Assembly (NCBI GenBank): GCA_013298715.1
Contig: JAAFIQ010000005.1
Coordinates: 120,542 to 184,541, forward strand
Direction of reading: 5' to 3'
Source: Bacteroidota bacterium
GTDB taxonomy: Bacteria > Bacteroidota > Bacteroidia > B-17B0 > Aurantibacillaceae
Length of the DNA: 64,000 bases
Part shown: positions 52,394 to 61,834 of the stretch, in pieces
Position numbering within the stretch: position 1 is the stretch's first letter
Layout of the letters: every line of letters starts with the position of its first letter
Position numbers and translations under genes: made by a program
The notes under the pieces: generated by a model
Seen by the model: the letters and a program-made list of their open reading frames with translations, nothing else
The model's database searches: none
Told to the model about the DNA's origin: nothing

Positions 52394-53014
52394 CTAAAGT
52401 TTATCTCTTGTTTTCATACTAATTACAAAAAAATGAGCTATCTTTTCTCTTTCCTTTTTTATTTTCATTATTTCACTTATAGCACAAAAACGTTTAACAC
52501 CTTCTCTCTCTTGTATTAATTCTTCCCCAGTGCTAAAATAAAAAATTGGAGTAAATAAAGTTTGGGTAAGATATATTGACTTTAAGTTTGCTTCTTTCCA
52601 ACTATAGTCAACAAAATTATGGTTTAATGAAATTGTTTTGTAATAACCAATCTTGTTTATTAAAAAATAAAGTTTAACACTGGTATCATTTTTAAGCAAG
52701 CTATAAAGTTTAAAACTATTTTTTCCTCTTTTAATTTTTGGAGTGATATAAGTCAAAAAACTAGAATCTAATTCTTTTTCAATTTTAGGTATCACAATTT
52801 GATTGATTAAAGTGTCATGTTTGTATTCTTCTATTTGAATTTCTAGAAATAGTTTTGCTTTACTCTTTATACTAAAGTTAGCATAGTTAAAGCCAGACAT
52901 ATCCATAAATGTTTGAACATCTATTTTAGAAGCTCGATTTAGTTTTAAAGAAATACTTGTTTGGCCATTTAAAGAATGAATATATAAAAGAAAACAAATT
53001 AATAGTTTTTTCAT
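52394..53014 (-). CDS. Secreted protein, unknown function
   Basis: A 206-aa protein with a signal peptide (MKKLLICFLLYIHSLNGQ) and a mature, largely beta-strand-like domain (IDVQTFMDMSGFNYANFSIK, NKIGYYKTISLNHNFVDYSW). The last ~40 residues are basic and helical (SEIMKIKKEREKI). I recognise no family. It lies between the two copies of the duplicated segment, one of several unrelated secreted-protein genes on this strand. Confidence 0.65.
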   Translation of the reverse strand: MKKLLICFLLYIHSLNGQTSISLKLNRASKIDVQTFMDMSGFNYANFSIKSKAKLFLEIQIEEYKHDTLINQIVIPKIEKELDSSFLTYITPKIKRGKNSFKLYSLLKNDTSVKLYFLINKIGYYKTISLNHNFVDYSWKEANLKSIYLTQTLFTPIFYFSTGEELIQEREGVKRFCAISEIMKIKKEREKIAHFFVISMKTRDKL

Positions 53015-53093
53015 TAGAATAGGTTATTATAAGCAATTAAACAATTTAGAAGTTCATGTAGTTTTTTATCAACTAAAAATATAAAATGTCAAA

Positions 53094-53195
53094 TTAAATT
53101 GAGTCCCTTTTAATTTCTGTTATTTTAACATTTTCTAGACAGCAGGCTATTATTGAATTGAGAAAGATAATTATTGTATTAAATATTTTTTTCAT
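53094..53195 (-). CDS. 33-aa lipoprotein-like peptide or gene stump
   Basis: ATG at 53195 and TAA at 53094-53096. The product MKKIFNTIIIFLNSIIACCL and 13 more residues has a hydrophobic signal and a lipobox-like SIIAC, then stops after VKITEIKRDSI. It shares its first 14 codons with the broken gene at 51919-52097. It is either a very small lipoprotein or the 5' stump of a larger one. Confidence 0.4.
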   Translation of the reverse strand: MKKIFNTIIIFLNSIIACCLENVKITEIKRDSI

Positions 53196-53251
53196 GTATT
53201 TTGAATCTATGATGTTTATAATTGACTTGATTACTTATATCCATTTATACT
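53153..53251. repeat. 99-bp direct repeat, copy 2
   Basis: The partner of 52055-52153, with two mismatches. It covers the start of the small gene at 53094-53195 and its upstream region, ending 2 bases before the stop of 53254-53874. Confidence 0.9.
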
Positions 53252-53253
53252 AT

Positions 53254-53874
53254 TTAATCATTGTTGTATATTTTTAAATACTCAATTTGTTTTAAAATAT
53301 AATTCTTTGTCCAATTAAAGGTTGTACTTTCTTCTCTTTCTTTTAAATACCTATTATACAATTGTTGGTTATCATCTATAAAATATTCAATATCATAATT
53401 TTTTTTTGGTTGATTATTTATTTTATTAAAAACAATGTAATATCCAAATTTGTCAACTTCACCGCTATAGGAAATTAGATAATTTTTTTTATCATATTTT
53501 GTGAAGTATAAATTACCGTTTGAGTAAAATACCGCAAATAATTTTTTGCTACCACCCATGTATGAGCCATACCTTTTCTCTCCTTTCGCAATAGCATATA
53601 TTTGGTTGTTTTTGTCGTAAAGTCTAAAAGCAAAAATCATTAAGTCTTTTCTTAAACTGAATTTTACTTTTTTATTACTCTTGCTATCAATAAACGAAAC
53701 TTTACCATAATTGTATTTTATGTTTGTTCCAACAATTGAATCGATTTTATTATTAAAAAAATCATCTACAGTTTTATAGTAATACAAAGCATTTATAACA
53801 TCTGTTTTAAAATTTTGAGACTTAGATTTTAGGTTAAATATTAAAAATATTAAAGTAAAAATACACTGTTTCAT
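53254..53874 (-). CDS. Secreted protein, unknown function
   Basis: A 206-aa protein with a signal peptide (MKQCIFTLIFLIFNLKSKSQ). The mature part has repeated short beta-strand-like segments (IKYNYGKVSFIDSKSNKKVK, YAIAKGEKRYGSYMGGSKKL, AVFYSNGNLYFTKYDKKNYL). No family is recognised. A piece of its sequence (53469-53490) recurs at 52162-52183, so the gene was once part of a duplicated segment. The lipoprotein gene at 53882 ends 7 bases upstream of its start, suggesting co-transcription. Confidence 0.7.
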   Translation of the reverse strand: MKQCIFTLIFLIFNLKSKSQNFKTDVINALYYYKTVDDFFNNKIDSIVGTNIKYNYGKVSFIDSKSNKKVKFSLRKDLMIFAFRLYDKNNQIYAIAKGEKRYGSYMGGSKKLFAVFYSNGNLYFTKYDKKNYLISYSGEVDKFGYYIVFNKINNQPKKNYDIEYFIDDNQQLYNRYLKEREESTTFNWTKNYILKQIEYLKIYNND

Positions 53875-53881
53875 TTAAAAT

Positions 53882-54406
53882 TTATCTTTGTGTTTCAGTA
53901 ACATAAACTTTTTCTGAATTTTCTAAAGCCATTTTGTATAATTCATTTTTACTTTTAGGAGCTGTTTTATCAAATACGGCTTTAACATCAAAGTACTTGC
54001 TATTGGGGTAAAAGAATGAAACTGTAGCTAAGTCTACAATAGTGCCAATACCAGCGGTTACGGGGGCCTCTAAAACTAAAAAAAGTATTCCTTTACCAGC
54101 TTTCCCAACAACCTTAGCTTTTGCTGTTTTTCCACCTGAGGTAAGTTCTAAATTATTTGTTCTGCGGCATTTTATGAGTGCTGCGGGGTGCCTATATTTT
54201 ATTCTTTCTTTCACATTACCGTTTCTTGAAGTGACTAAATTAGCCATAGTAATTGCTTTTACATCAACTTTTTTTCCATTATTTTTTACTTGAATATCAT
54301 CAGCAGCGCCAACTAAGTATAAAGGTCTTTTACCACCAAAGCCAATATACATGCAGCTAGTCATACCTAATGTTGTAACCAAAAAAAATAAAATAGTTTT
54401 TTTCAT
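53882..54406 (-). CDS. Lipoprotein, unknown function
   Basis: A 174-aa lipoprotein from the ATG at 54406, which gives a clean signal MKKTILFFLVTTLGMTSC; another ATG at 54418 would add four residues. The mature region includes GGKRPLYLVGAADDIQVKNN and a hydrophobic stretch GILFLVLEAPVTAGIGTIVD that resembles a glycine-rich membrane-associated segment, as in small Bacteroidota lipoproteins. No named family is assigned. Confidence 0.7.
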   Translation of the reverse strand: MKKTILFFLVTTLGMTSCMYIGFGGKRPLYLVGAADDIQVKNNGKKVDVKAITMANLVTSRNGNVKERIKYRHPAALIKCRRTNNLELTSGGKTAKAKVVGKAGKGILFLVLEAPVTAGIGTIVDLATVSFFYPNSKYFDVKAVFDKTAPKSKNELYKMALENSEKVYVTETQR

Positions 54407-54475
54407 ATTTGTTATCATTTATATTTCTGTTTATAATGTTGTTTAATATTTATTTTAACGTTAAAAGATAAATTT

Positions 54476-55189
54476 TTATAAACTTTTTCTTTTGCAAATC
54501 CCTCTTAAAGTAATCCCGAAATAAAAATAAGAAGGTTTGACGCCTGAACCATTGTCTATAAAAGAATTATCTCGACTTTGAAATGTATACATTGTAGTAA
54601 ATTGATGTTGATAACCCACGTTAAATGCAATTTGGCTGCGTTCAAAAAGTTTTGTGTAGTAAGAAATTCCAATAAATGAAAATGCGCCTGGTTTTGTTGA
54701 ATTATTAAATTTATATTGAGTTTTGAAGTCATCCTCAGTATTAAATTGAGTTGATGCACTTTTTGTTAAATTAAGATTAGCGCCTCCTCCAAATTCAGCC
54801 GTTATTCCAGACGACTCATTAACAGTAAACCTATGCCTAATACCAATTGGTAGTTCAATCATATTCTGATATAAGCTCTGTATAACAGTATTGTTTTGGA
54901 TGTAATCTATTTTACGCAATAAAAATCTTGCATTTGTAGTTAGATACCATTTTTTACTAAACTCATAATTGTATCCAAGGGAGGTTGATAAAGATACTCT
55001 GTTACCTAATACTGGCTTAAAACCTCTCATTAAAGAGGTTGTATTCAAGTTTAAATTCTTATCTATCAAGTTAGTTATCGAAAATTCAAACGAATGTTTC
55101 TGGGCAGTTAAATTTTTTGATGAGCTAAAAATAATTACAATAGCAAGTGTTTTTAAATTATATCTAATATTATATTTATTTGTTTTCAT
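54476..55189 (-). CDS. Putative outer-membrane beta-barrel protein
   Basis: A 237-aa secreted protein (signal about 1-29, NLTAQ). The mature sequence alternates polar and hydrophobic residues in strand-length pieces ending in aromatic residues (VSLSTSLGYNYEFSKKWYLT, FSFIGISYYTKLF, YFYFGITLRGI), as in small outer-membrane barrels. Ligand and partner are unknown. Confidence 0.7.
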   Translation of the reverse strand: MKTNKYNIRYNLKTLAIVIIFSSSKNLTAQKHSFEFSITNLIDKNLNLNTTSLMRGFKPVLGNRVSLSTSLGYNYEFSKKWYLTTNARFLLRKIDYIQNNTVIQSLYQNMIELPIGIRHRFTVNESSGITAEFGGGANLNLTKSASTQFNTEDDFKTQYKFNNSTKPGAFSFIGISYYTKLFERSQIAFNVGYQHQFTTMYTFQSRDNSFIDNGSGVKPSYFYFGITLRGICKRKSL

Positions 55190-55280
55190 TAATTTACTTT
55201 TTTATATATCTAAATTTACGTTTATTTTAAGAATTTATTGTTAGTGATTTATAACTATCACGCAATAAATTACGTATAAT

Positions 55281-56093
55281 TTATTCTCCAATTACAAATA
55301 AACTAACCAGTTGCGATGAGGAATTAACATTAAATTTCTTTAAAAGTCTTTGTCTATGATTATCAACTGTGTTTTTTGCAATACCTAAAGAATCTGATAT
55401 TTGTTTACTCGATTTACCTTGACTTAATAAGGAAATGATTTCTTTTTCGCGATTACTTGTATTTGGAATTTTTGAAACACGTTTTAAATCGGTAGTATAA
55501 TAGATTGTAAGCTCTTGTTCTTTTTTTGGATATGAACTTAACACTGATAACATGGGTTTGGATAACGTACTTGCTAAATGATTAACATTAGTGTAGAGTA
55601 CCATCGCATATTGAAAACTTTTTATATTGTTGTTTTCAAAATAAATGTATGGGTATTGCATAGAATTCCAAACATAGTTGCCTTCTCCATTTCTAATCCG
55701 TAAATACATTGTGCAATTTATGTATGGATGTTCACTTATTGGCGTATTATCCAATATTTCAAACATACGTACTAAAAAGGCAAATGTAGATTCGGCATCG
55801 TCTGGATGAAAGAATTGAAAAAAATCTTTTGGTGGGGTTTTTAATAATGTTTGTTTATCAACAGGTGTTAGTTTTTCTACAGCACCGCCTATCATTAAAA
55901 TTTTTGGTATGGGGGTACTATTTTCAAAAATATGCCAATAGTATTCGCCATGCACATACCTCGAAATGTTTTTTAAGTAAGGTTTAAATTTACTTACTAT
56001 TAATTTGTAGGCTTTTAAGTCTCTTGGTTTTTCGTCTTCCCAAAACGAATAAAATTCTTGGTTTGTAAATTTAACTAACTTTTTTTTCTTCAT
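55281..56093 (-). CDS. LuxR-type transcription regulator
   Basis: A 270-aa regulator. The C-terminal helix-turn-helix (about 205-265: NREKEIISLLSQGKSSKQIS then KNTVDNHRQRLLKKF) is of the LuxR/NarL type. The N-terminal ~190 residues (FFQFFHPDDAESTFAFLVRM, GNYVWNSMQYPYIYF) resemble a PAS-like sensor with no receiver Asp. It lies 3 bases from the end of the coiled-coil secreted-protein gene (56097) on the same strand. Confidence 0.85.
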   Translation of the reverse strand: MKKKKLVKFTNQEFYSFWEDEKPRDLKAYKLIVSKFKPYLKNISRYVHGEYYWHIFENSTPIPKILMIGGAVEKLTPVDKQTLLKTPPKDFFQFFHPDDAESTFAFLVRMFEILDNTPISEHPYINCTMYLRIRNGEGNYVWNSMQYPYIYFENNNIKSFQYAMVLYTNVNHLASTLSKPMLSVLSSYPKKEQELTIYYTTDLKRVSKIPNTSNREKEIISLLSQGKSSKQISDSLGIAKNTVDNHRQRLLKKFNVNSSSQLVSLFVIGE

Positions 56094-56096
56094 TTA

Positions 56097-57101
56097 TTAA
56101 TAATTAACTTTATCTAAGTTATAAAATTTTTCATAATAATCTCGAGAATTTTTAGTTTGTTCCATCATGTAACTAATAAGCTTATCATAATCTACAATAA
56201 ATGCCTTATTACTCGTATTACCTATTGTAATACTATAGCTTGTAGGCTTTGATTTTGTACCATTAAAATCTATATAAAGCTCTATATCATATTTACCATA
56301 ATCTAATTGGTGGTACATAGTAACCAAGCCCTCATTGTTGGTTGTACCACTCATTAGTTCTTTTTTGTTTTTATCGTCAGACACAATAACAAATTTTTGA
56401 TTTTTTATGGGTTTGTTTTGATACATAATCAAAAAATTAAATGGATAACCAGTTTTAGTTTCAGTAACACTTATATTTAACCCTTCTTTTTTTGGTTCTG
56501 TTTGATTATTTGATGAGGTAATTGGTTGGCTTTTTTGTTCTACTTTTTCTTTCTCCTCTTTTTCTGCTTTCTTTTGCGCTGCAATCTTCTCTTGAGCTTC
56601 TTTCTCTTCATTAACTTGTTGCTGTTCTTTTTCTCTCTTTTTCTCAGCTAATTTATTATTCCACTCCTCATCGCTTTTTTTTCTATCATCTTCTTGTTGC
56701 TTCACTTGCTCATCAAATTTATTTTTCGACTCTTGGGTTGTACTCGCTTCAAATAGTTTATTTTTTAATTCATATTTTCCTTTTTTATAAATAAGTTCAT
56801 ATACATCACTGGCCATATTTCTATTACTAACAAATATTTTTTTTTCTAAATTGAGGGTGTCTCCACTTTTTAAACTAATAATTGTTTCGTCATAATCGGT
56901 AAAAAATGAAACGCGTTTGCTTGGATTGGAATTAATTAAAGTTGATTCTTTAGTGATTTGAAAACACACATCTAATTTAGTGTAAACGATAATTTTAAGT
57001 GGTTTTCCACTTGCTTCTTGATTAAATGTTATGCAATTTTGAGAAACTCCAAAGTTTACTAAAAATGCATTGAGTAAAATTGTAAAAAATGTTTTTTTCA
57101 T
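56097..57101 (-). CDS. Secreted coiled-coil protein with Ig-like C-terminal domain
   Basis: A 334-aa protein from the ATG at 57101, giving signal MKKTFFTILLNAFLVNFGVS; the frame upstream to 57134 adds an unlikely polar lead. An N-terminal domain (about 20-120) is followed by a highly charged coiled coil (about 125-200, Glu/Lys/Gln-rich). The C-terminal domain (about 225-310, TNNEGLVTMYHQLDYGKYDI) resembles a carboxypeptidase-regulatory or big-like beta-sandwich. Function unknown. Confidence 0.7.
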   Translation of the reverse strand: MKKTFFTILLNAFLVNFGVSQNCITFNQEASGKPLKIIVYTKLDVCFQITKESTLINSNPSKRVSFFTDYDETIISLKSGDTLNLEKKIFVSNRNMASDVYELIYKKGKYELKNKLFEASTTQESKNKFDEQVKQQEDDRKKSDEEWNNKLAEKKREKEQQQVNEEKEAQEKIAAQKKAEKEEKEKVEQKSQPITSSNNQTEPKKEGLNISVTETKTGYPFNFLIMYQNKPIKNQKFVIVSDDKNKKELMSGTTNNEGLVTMYHQLDYGKYDIELYIDFNGTKSKPTSYSITIGNTSNKAFIVDYDKLISYMMEQTKNSRDYYEKFYNLDKVNY

Positions 57102-57208
57102 GATTTTATAATATTTATACTTACCCTTACTCATGTGGATTTTCAGGTTTCCGCCTAAGTAATTTAAACGATACTTATGCGTTTGTTTCTTATGATTTTT
57201 ATCTAAAT

Positions 57209-57982
57209 TTAAAATTTGTAAAATAAGGATAACTCCGTGAACGTTGCCCCAGTATTAAAATTAAAAACTGATGATTTGTTATTAAAACTTTTGTTCGTTA
57301 AAAAATCCGTTGATTTTGTGTTTTGAGAGCCTGCGGTTCCTTCGAGCCTTAACTGCCCTAATATAAGCCAATTTTTACCCAACGGAATCATTGTGCCAAG
57401 AGTTAACCCTAAACCAAATTGTAAGTTTGTTATTTTTTCTTCGTAGGTTCTTTTTTGATTAATAGGTGTTAGATTATAAAATTGTAGGGCAGTACCTGAA
57501 TTACTTACCGTATCAATCTTATATTTATCTTGTGTTATAATTCTACTATATACGTAATTAAGTCCAACAATATCTAACCCTGTAACAAAACTCCAACCTC
57601 TTTTAAATTGGTATCTGTACTCTATGCCAATTCTTCCAGCAAAACTCCAATCTTTTATACTATTGTTTGTTTGTAATAAGGTGGAATCATTAATTTTTAT
57701 TCTCTCCAAAAAGTTTGGGTATTCATTAGCATAGGCTGGTTTTAAAGAAACATTTGTTCTAAAAGCCCAACGGTTAAAAACCCTTTTGTAAGTTATATTA
57801 ATTGGTTGCGAATAAGGCGAAGAACCAAGTGTTACTAGCAATATCGGCCCAATATTTAAGCCAATTTCATTTTTTTTATTCTTTAAAATTGTAGAGTCTT
57901 TTTGACTATATAATTTATTAGTTGAAAAAACAATTAGGATAATTATTTTTAATACAATAATGTTAGTGTTTTTCATCTTCAT
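57209..57982 (-). CDS. Putative outer-membrane beta-barrel protein
   Basis: A 257-aa protein with a signal peptide (about 1-27, KLYSQ). The mature part has amphipathic strands: AFRTNVSLKPAYANEYPNFL, SFAGRIGIEYRYQFKRGWSF, TNLQFGLGLTLGTMIPLGKN, ending FTELSLFYKF with the C-terminal Phe common in outer-membrane barrels. Size and pattern resemble the barrel at 54476 but similarity is weak. Function unknown. Confidence 0.72.
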   Translation of the reverse strand: MKMKNTNIIVLKIIILIVFSTNKLYSQKDSTILKNKKNEIGLNIGPILLVTLGSSPYSQPINITYKRVFNRWAFRTNVSLKPAYANEYPNFLERIKINDSTLLQTNNSIKDWSFAGRIGIEYRYQFKRGWSFVTGLDIVGLNYVYSRIITQDKYKIDTVSNSGTALQFYNLTPINQKRTYEEKITNLQFGLGLTLGTMIPLGKNWLILGQLRLEGTAGSQNTKSTDFLTNKSFNNKSSVFNFNTGATFTELSLFYKF

Positions 57983-58335
57983 CTTATTTTTAGGTTATTT
58001 AAAACTTTAACTTTTTATTTACGTCTTAATACAAATAATTGTGTTTAATTACACTCTATAGATATAACGTATTTTTGTAATAAATGTTGCTTAAATTTTT
58101 TAGTGATTTATCGCTATAAAATTTATTTCTAATGCCAACAAAGTTGCGTGGTATAGTTAATGCTGTTTATATTTATTTATAATTTTTTATTTCTAGTTTA
58201 TTAATGAATTTTGCTTTTATAGTAATAGTGCCTTGGTTGATAATTTATTTCAATAGCCCAAAAAGTTATCGTATTTAAAAAGTTATCTGCCATTTCTGAT
58301 ACCAAGTTGAATCCTGCACTCAATTTCAAGATTTG
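57983..58335. other. Intergenic stretch, nothing firm
   Basis: 353 AT-rich bases between two leftward genes. A 40-codon minus-strand frame (about 58195-58320, reading GFNLVSEMADNFLNTITFWA) has no start context or recognisable similarity, and I leave it out. No hairpin terminator is obvious. The promoter of the barrel gene at 57982 should lie at its left end. Confidence 0.5.
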
Positions 58336-59439
58336 TTATTCAACTAAAATTTTACCAAGGTTAAATATTACTCCCTCAATATCTATTTTATAAAAATATA
58401 ACCCACTCTTTAGACTTGAAATATCAATTTTCGTAGTGTTTTCATTCAAAACAATAGATTCAGTAACTTCGTTCCCAAACAAGTCAAATAATTTTATAGA
58501 CATATCATTTTTCTTACGCTTCCCAACATTAATTTTTACGTGTAATACATTTGTTGCAGGGGTCGGAAAAACAGAAACTGCAACTTTCTGCTCATCAATA
58601 TCCTGAATAAATGTTGTGGAGCTACATTGGCTGTTAACAATGTTAGATAATGTATAAAAGTAATTACACCAATTAACATTTGTGTAATATAAAACCCCTG
58701 GCACATTATTCGCAGTAAAATCAGGATGATGCCCAGTTCCTGATGGCAAATGATTAAAGTTAACAAGACTATCGTTTCTAAAAATAAATTGTTTTTGAAA
58801 TGAAAACATCCTTCCAGCAAAACCGTCTCCTTCTGATTGAAATAAATAAAATAAATTTTCACACTTAAACATTCCTTGATAAAAGGCAGGCATGTTCCCA
58901 AACCAATGATTCCAAGTTGAGCCTCCATTTGTTGAATAAACTATTCCAGACATATAATAGCCTAAAAAAATTAAAAGTGTATCTGTTCCAATTTTTTGAA
59001 TTTGATTAATAGACTTATAATAGAGTTGATCAAAAGGGTTAAAACCTATGTTTGTTGTTAATAAGGATGAATCAATAGCAGAAAAGTAGGAGGTATCTTG
59101 TGTCCAGGTAAGCCCTTTATTTGTAGATTTATATAACTTAGTTAGGTTTCCAATGTATCTTGAACCAATAACTGTGTACCATAAATTAGGTGTAATAATA
59201 TCAAAATCTCTGATAAAATAATCAGAATTTCCATTGTGGAAATTATGGAGCAGGGTTGTATTAAACAAATTTTTTATATATAATTTGTATCTTCCCGCAA
59301 TTATGTTTGTATCATTATTTAAGTTGTATGTTGTTGAGTCACAAAAAGAAAAAATTCTTAATGGCTGTGATTTTACGCTCTGACTAAGTACAAAAATCAA
59401 GGCTATAAAACTTAGTAGAAATCTTAATCTTGTCTTCAT
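58336..59439 (-). CDS. T9SS-sorted secreted protein with WD40/sialidase-like repeats
   Basis: A 367-aa protein with signal 1-24 (LSQSVKS). The body includes short propeller-like strands with Asp-box-like pieces (KSTNKGLTWTQDTS, STNGGSTWNHWFG), as seen in sialidase- or photosystem-assembly-like beta-propellers. The C-terminal ~75 residues (VFPTPATNVLHVKI ... FDLFGNEVTESIVL ... SGLYFYKIDIEG) are a type A T9SS sorting domain, so it should be exported to the surface. The body function is unknown. Confidence 0.78.
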   Translation of the reverse strand: MKTRLRFLLSFIALIFVLSQSVKSQPLRIFSFCDSTTYNLNNDTNIIAGRYKLYIKNLFNTTLLHNFHNGNSDYFIRDFDIITPNLWYTVIGSRYIGNLTKLYKSTNKGLTWTQDTSYFSAIDSSLLTTNIGFNPFDQLYYKSINQIQKIGTDTLLIFLGYYMSGIVYSTNGGSTWNHWFGNMPAFYQGMFKCENLFYLFQSEGDGFAGRMFSFQKQFIFRNDSLVNFNHLPSGTGHHPDFTANNVPGVLYYTNVNWCNYFYTLSNIVNSQCSSTTFIQDIDEQKVAVSVFPTPATNVLHVKINVGKRKKNDMSIKLFDLFGNEVTESIVLNENTTKIDISSLKSGLYFYKIDIEGVIFNLGKILVE

Positions 59440-59554
59440 TACTTAAATATAAGGTTTAATTTCTTGAGCAAGGTTCAACTTTTTAAAGTTAAACAAACGT
59501 TTCTACTCTTAGCATTAGTTATTTATCACTAATCACCTCAATAAAATAATTAAT

Positions 59555-59562
59555 TATCTTTG
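59555..59562 (+). promoter_or_regulatory. Candidate -7 promoter element (TATCTTTG)
   Basis: An exact TAnnTTTG match 50 bases before the ATG at 59613. The -33 region shows no clear TTTG. Confidence 0.45.
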
Positions 59563-59612
59563 AATGAAAATACCTTAAATAGTAAACCTAAAATCAATTT
59601 AATTCTCATAAA

Positions 59613-61766
59613 ATGAAAAATTTTTTCACTTCAATTTTATCACTAATTACGTTTTTATCATTTGGGCAAGTATTTTTTAACGCCCCTCCACCTGATGGTT
59701 CTTCCACTCAAGTTCGCGCTCCAAATGGAACCGTAGGACACACAACTATGCGAGGTGTTGTTTACATTACAGCTGCTGAAATGGCTGCGGGTGGTTCAAA
59801 TTATGCTATAAATTCATTCGGGTTTAACTTAATAAACGGTGTTACAATTGCTCCTGTTAATGGTTCTTTAACTCTTTATTTTCAATTAACTAATGACGCT
59901 TCCAACCTTAAAAGTTCAACTTGGGCAACTGCTATTACGGGTATGACTACTGTATACAATAATAGTTTAATGACGATACCCGTTAGTACAGGAACCTCAA
60001 CAATTAATTTACCTTTGACAACGTCTTTTAATTATACAGGCAATGCCATGTATGTGGCTTATGATTGGGTATCTAATGGCCCCTTCACATCATCTTTAAC
60101 TCCTGCAACTTATTCGGCTAATAGTAGTATTGGAGGTTCTGGTCTTGCTGCCGCCAATAACACTAACATTTCGCCAACCACACTTGGTACCACAGCGTTT
60201 AGGCCAGCCTTTCGTTTTGGCACTGTTAGTACCCTAACCGTAGATTTTAATGTACCATCAACAATCTGTGTTGGGTCTCCAATTACATTTACCAACATCT
60301 CTCTTGGTGCAACAAATTATACGTGGACTTCTATTGGAGGTTCTGTGCCCTCTTCAAATTTAGTTAATCACACCTTGTTGTACAGTTCTGCTGGTATTTA
60401 CACAGTTACATTAGCTGCATCAAATAGCAGTAATACTGCCTCAATAACTAAAACAATTAGCGTTAGTCCGCTACCAATTATTTCTGCTAATAACGGTACA
60501 ATATGTTCAGGCAATACATTCTCCATTATACCTTCTGGAGCAAACACTTATACAATACAAGGAGGAAGTTCAAATGTAAGTCCAACTTCAAATACAAGTT
60601 ATACAGTTATTGGAACTAGCGCCGCGGGTTGTTTAAGTTCAAATACCGCTACAAGTAATATTACCGTAAATGCTAGCCCAATTATTAGCGTGAATAGTGG
60701 TTCAATATGCTCGGGTAATTCGTTTTCAATCATTCCTAATGGTGCTAATACCTACACTATACAGGGCGGTAGTACAAATATAAGCCCATTAATCAGCTCA
60801 AGTTATACAGTTATTGGCACAAGTGCTAACGGGTGTTTAAGTTCAAATACAGCTACAAGCAGCGTTACTGTAAATCCCAATCCTACTGTGAGCGCCAATA
60901 GTGGTGCAATCTGCTCTGGCAATTCGTTTTCAATCATACCAAGTGGAGCTAGTACTTATACTATTCAAGGAGGCAGTGCAAATGTAAGCCCAACTGTAAA
61001 CTCAAGTTATACCGTAATTGGTACGAGTGCTGCTGGGTGTTTAAGTTCAAATACGGCAACAAGTAATGTTGTTATTAGTCCCAATCCATTGGTAAGTGTA
61101 AATAGTGGTACTATTTGTTCTGGCAATTCGTTTTCAATCATTCCAAGTGGTGCTAATTCTTATACTATACAAGGAGGTAGTTCAAATGTAAGCCCAACTG
61201 TAAACTCAAGTTATACCGTAATTGGTACGAGCGCTGCTGGGTGTTTAGGTAGCAATACAGCCACAAGTTTAGTAACTGTAAACACCAGCCCTGCGGTATC
61301 TGCCACTAGTAATATAACAGGCACAATGTGTGCCGGGCAAACAGCCACTTTAACAGCCAATGGTGCTTTAACTTATACTTGGAGTACAAATTCAAACGCA
61401 CCTATAATTGTTATTACCCCAAGTGTTACAACTACATACTCCGTAAGTGGAACTAATGCTAATGGTTGTGTAAATTCAGCAACAATAGCACAAAATGTTA
61501 GCCCTTGCACTGGAATCAATAATAACAATATAATAGATGGAATGTTATTGATTTACCCTAATCCAGCAAATGAATATGTATCGGTAAAATTCGCTGATCA
61601 AATTTTTGATTTTAAAATGTACGATTCTCAAGGAAAACTTATTTTAGATAATTATTCAGTTAATGAAGAACTAATTATTAATTGCAACAACTTCCCAAAA
61701 GGAATCTACTTACTCATTATAAATAATAAAACAATTAAAATTAACAAGAAGCTGGTTATCGAATAA
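59613..61766 (+). CDS. Repeat-rich T9SS-secreted surface protein
   Basis: A 717-aa protein with signal MKNFFTSILSLITFLSFGQ. An N-terminal domain (about 20-205, FNAPPPDGSSTQVRAPNGTV) is followed by a PKD-like domain (about 208-287, FTNISLGATNYTWTS). Four modules of about 67 residues come next, of the kind NSGTICSGNSFSIIPSGANS ... YTIQGGSSNVSPTVNSSYTV, the same module as in the protein at 19536-22556. One YTWSTN module follows. The C-terminus (IYPNPANEYVSVKF ... GIYLLIINN) is a T9SS sorting domain. Likely an adhesin or matrix protein at the surface. Confidence 0.9.
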   Translation: MKNFFTSILSLITFLSFGQVFFNAPPPDGSSTQVRAPNGTVGHTTMRGVVYITAAEMAAGGSNYAINSFGFNLINGVTIAPVNGSLTLYFQLTNDASNLKSSTWATAITGMTTVYNNSLMTIPVSTGTSTINLPLTTSFNYTGNAMYVAYDWVSNGPFTSSLTPATYSANSSIGGSGLAAANNTNISPTTLGTTAFRPAFRFGTVSTLTVDFNVPSTICVGSPITFTNISLGATNYTWTSIGGSVPSSNLVNHTLLYSSAGIYTVTLAASNSSNTASITKTISVSPLPIISANNGTICSGNTFSIIPSGANTYTIQGGSSNVSPTSNTSYTVIGTSAAGCLSSNTATSNITVNASPIISVNSGSICSGNSFSIIPNGANTYTIQGGSTNISPLISSSYTVIGTSANGCLSSNTATSSVTVNPNPTVSANSGAICSGNSFSIIPSGASTYTIQGGSANVSPTVNSSYTVIGTSAAGCLSSNTATSNVVISPNPLVSVNSGTICSGNSFSIIPSGANSYTIQGGSSNVSPTVNSSYTVIGTSAAGCLGSNTATSLVTVNTSPAVSATSNITGTMCAGQTATLTANGALTYTWSTNSNAPIIVITPSVTTTYSVSGTNANGCVNSATIAQNVSPCTGINNNNIIDGMLLIYPNPANEYVSVKFADQIFDFKMYDSQGKLILDNYSVNEELIINCNNFPKGIYLLIINNKTIKINKKLVIE

Positions 61767-61834
61767 AATAATTGAACCAAATTTGAATGTTTTAAATTAT
61801 ATTTTAATATATAAATAAAATACAAATAATTAAA

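Noticed and set aside
58195..58320. A 40-codon minus-strand frame after the T9SS gene
   Set aside because: No start context, no recognisable similarity, in AT-rich intergenic DNA where such frames are expected by chance.
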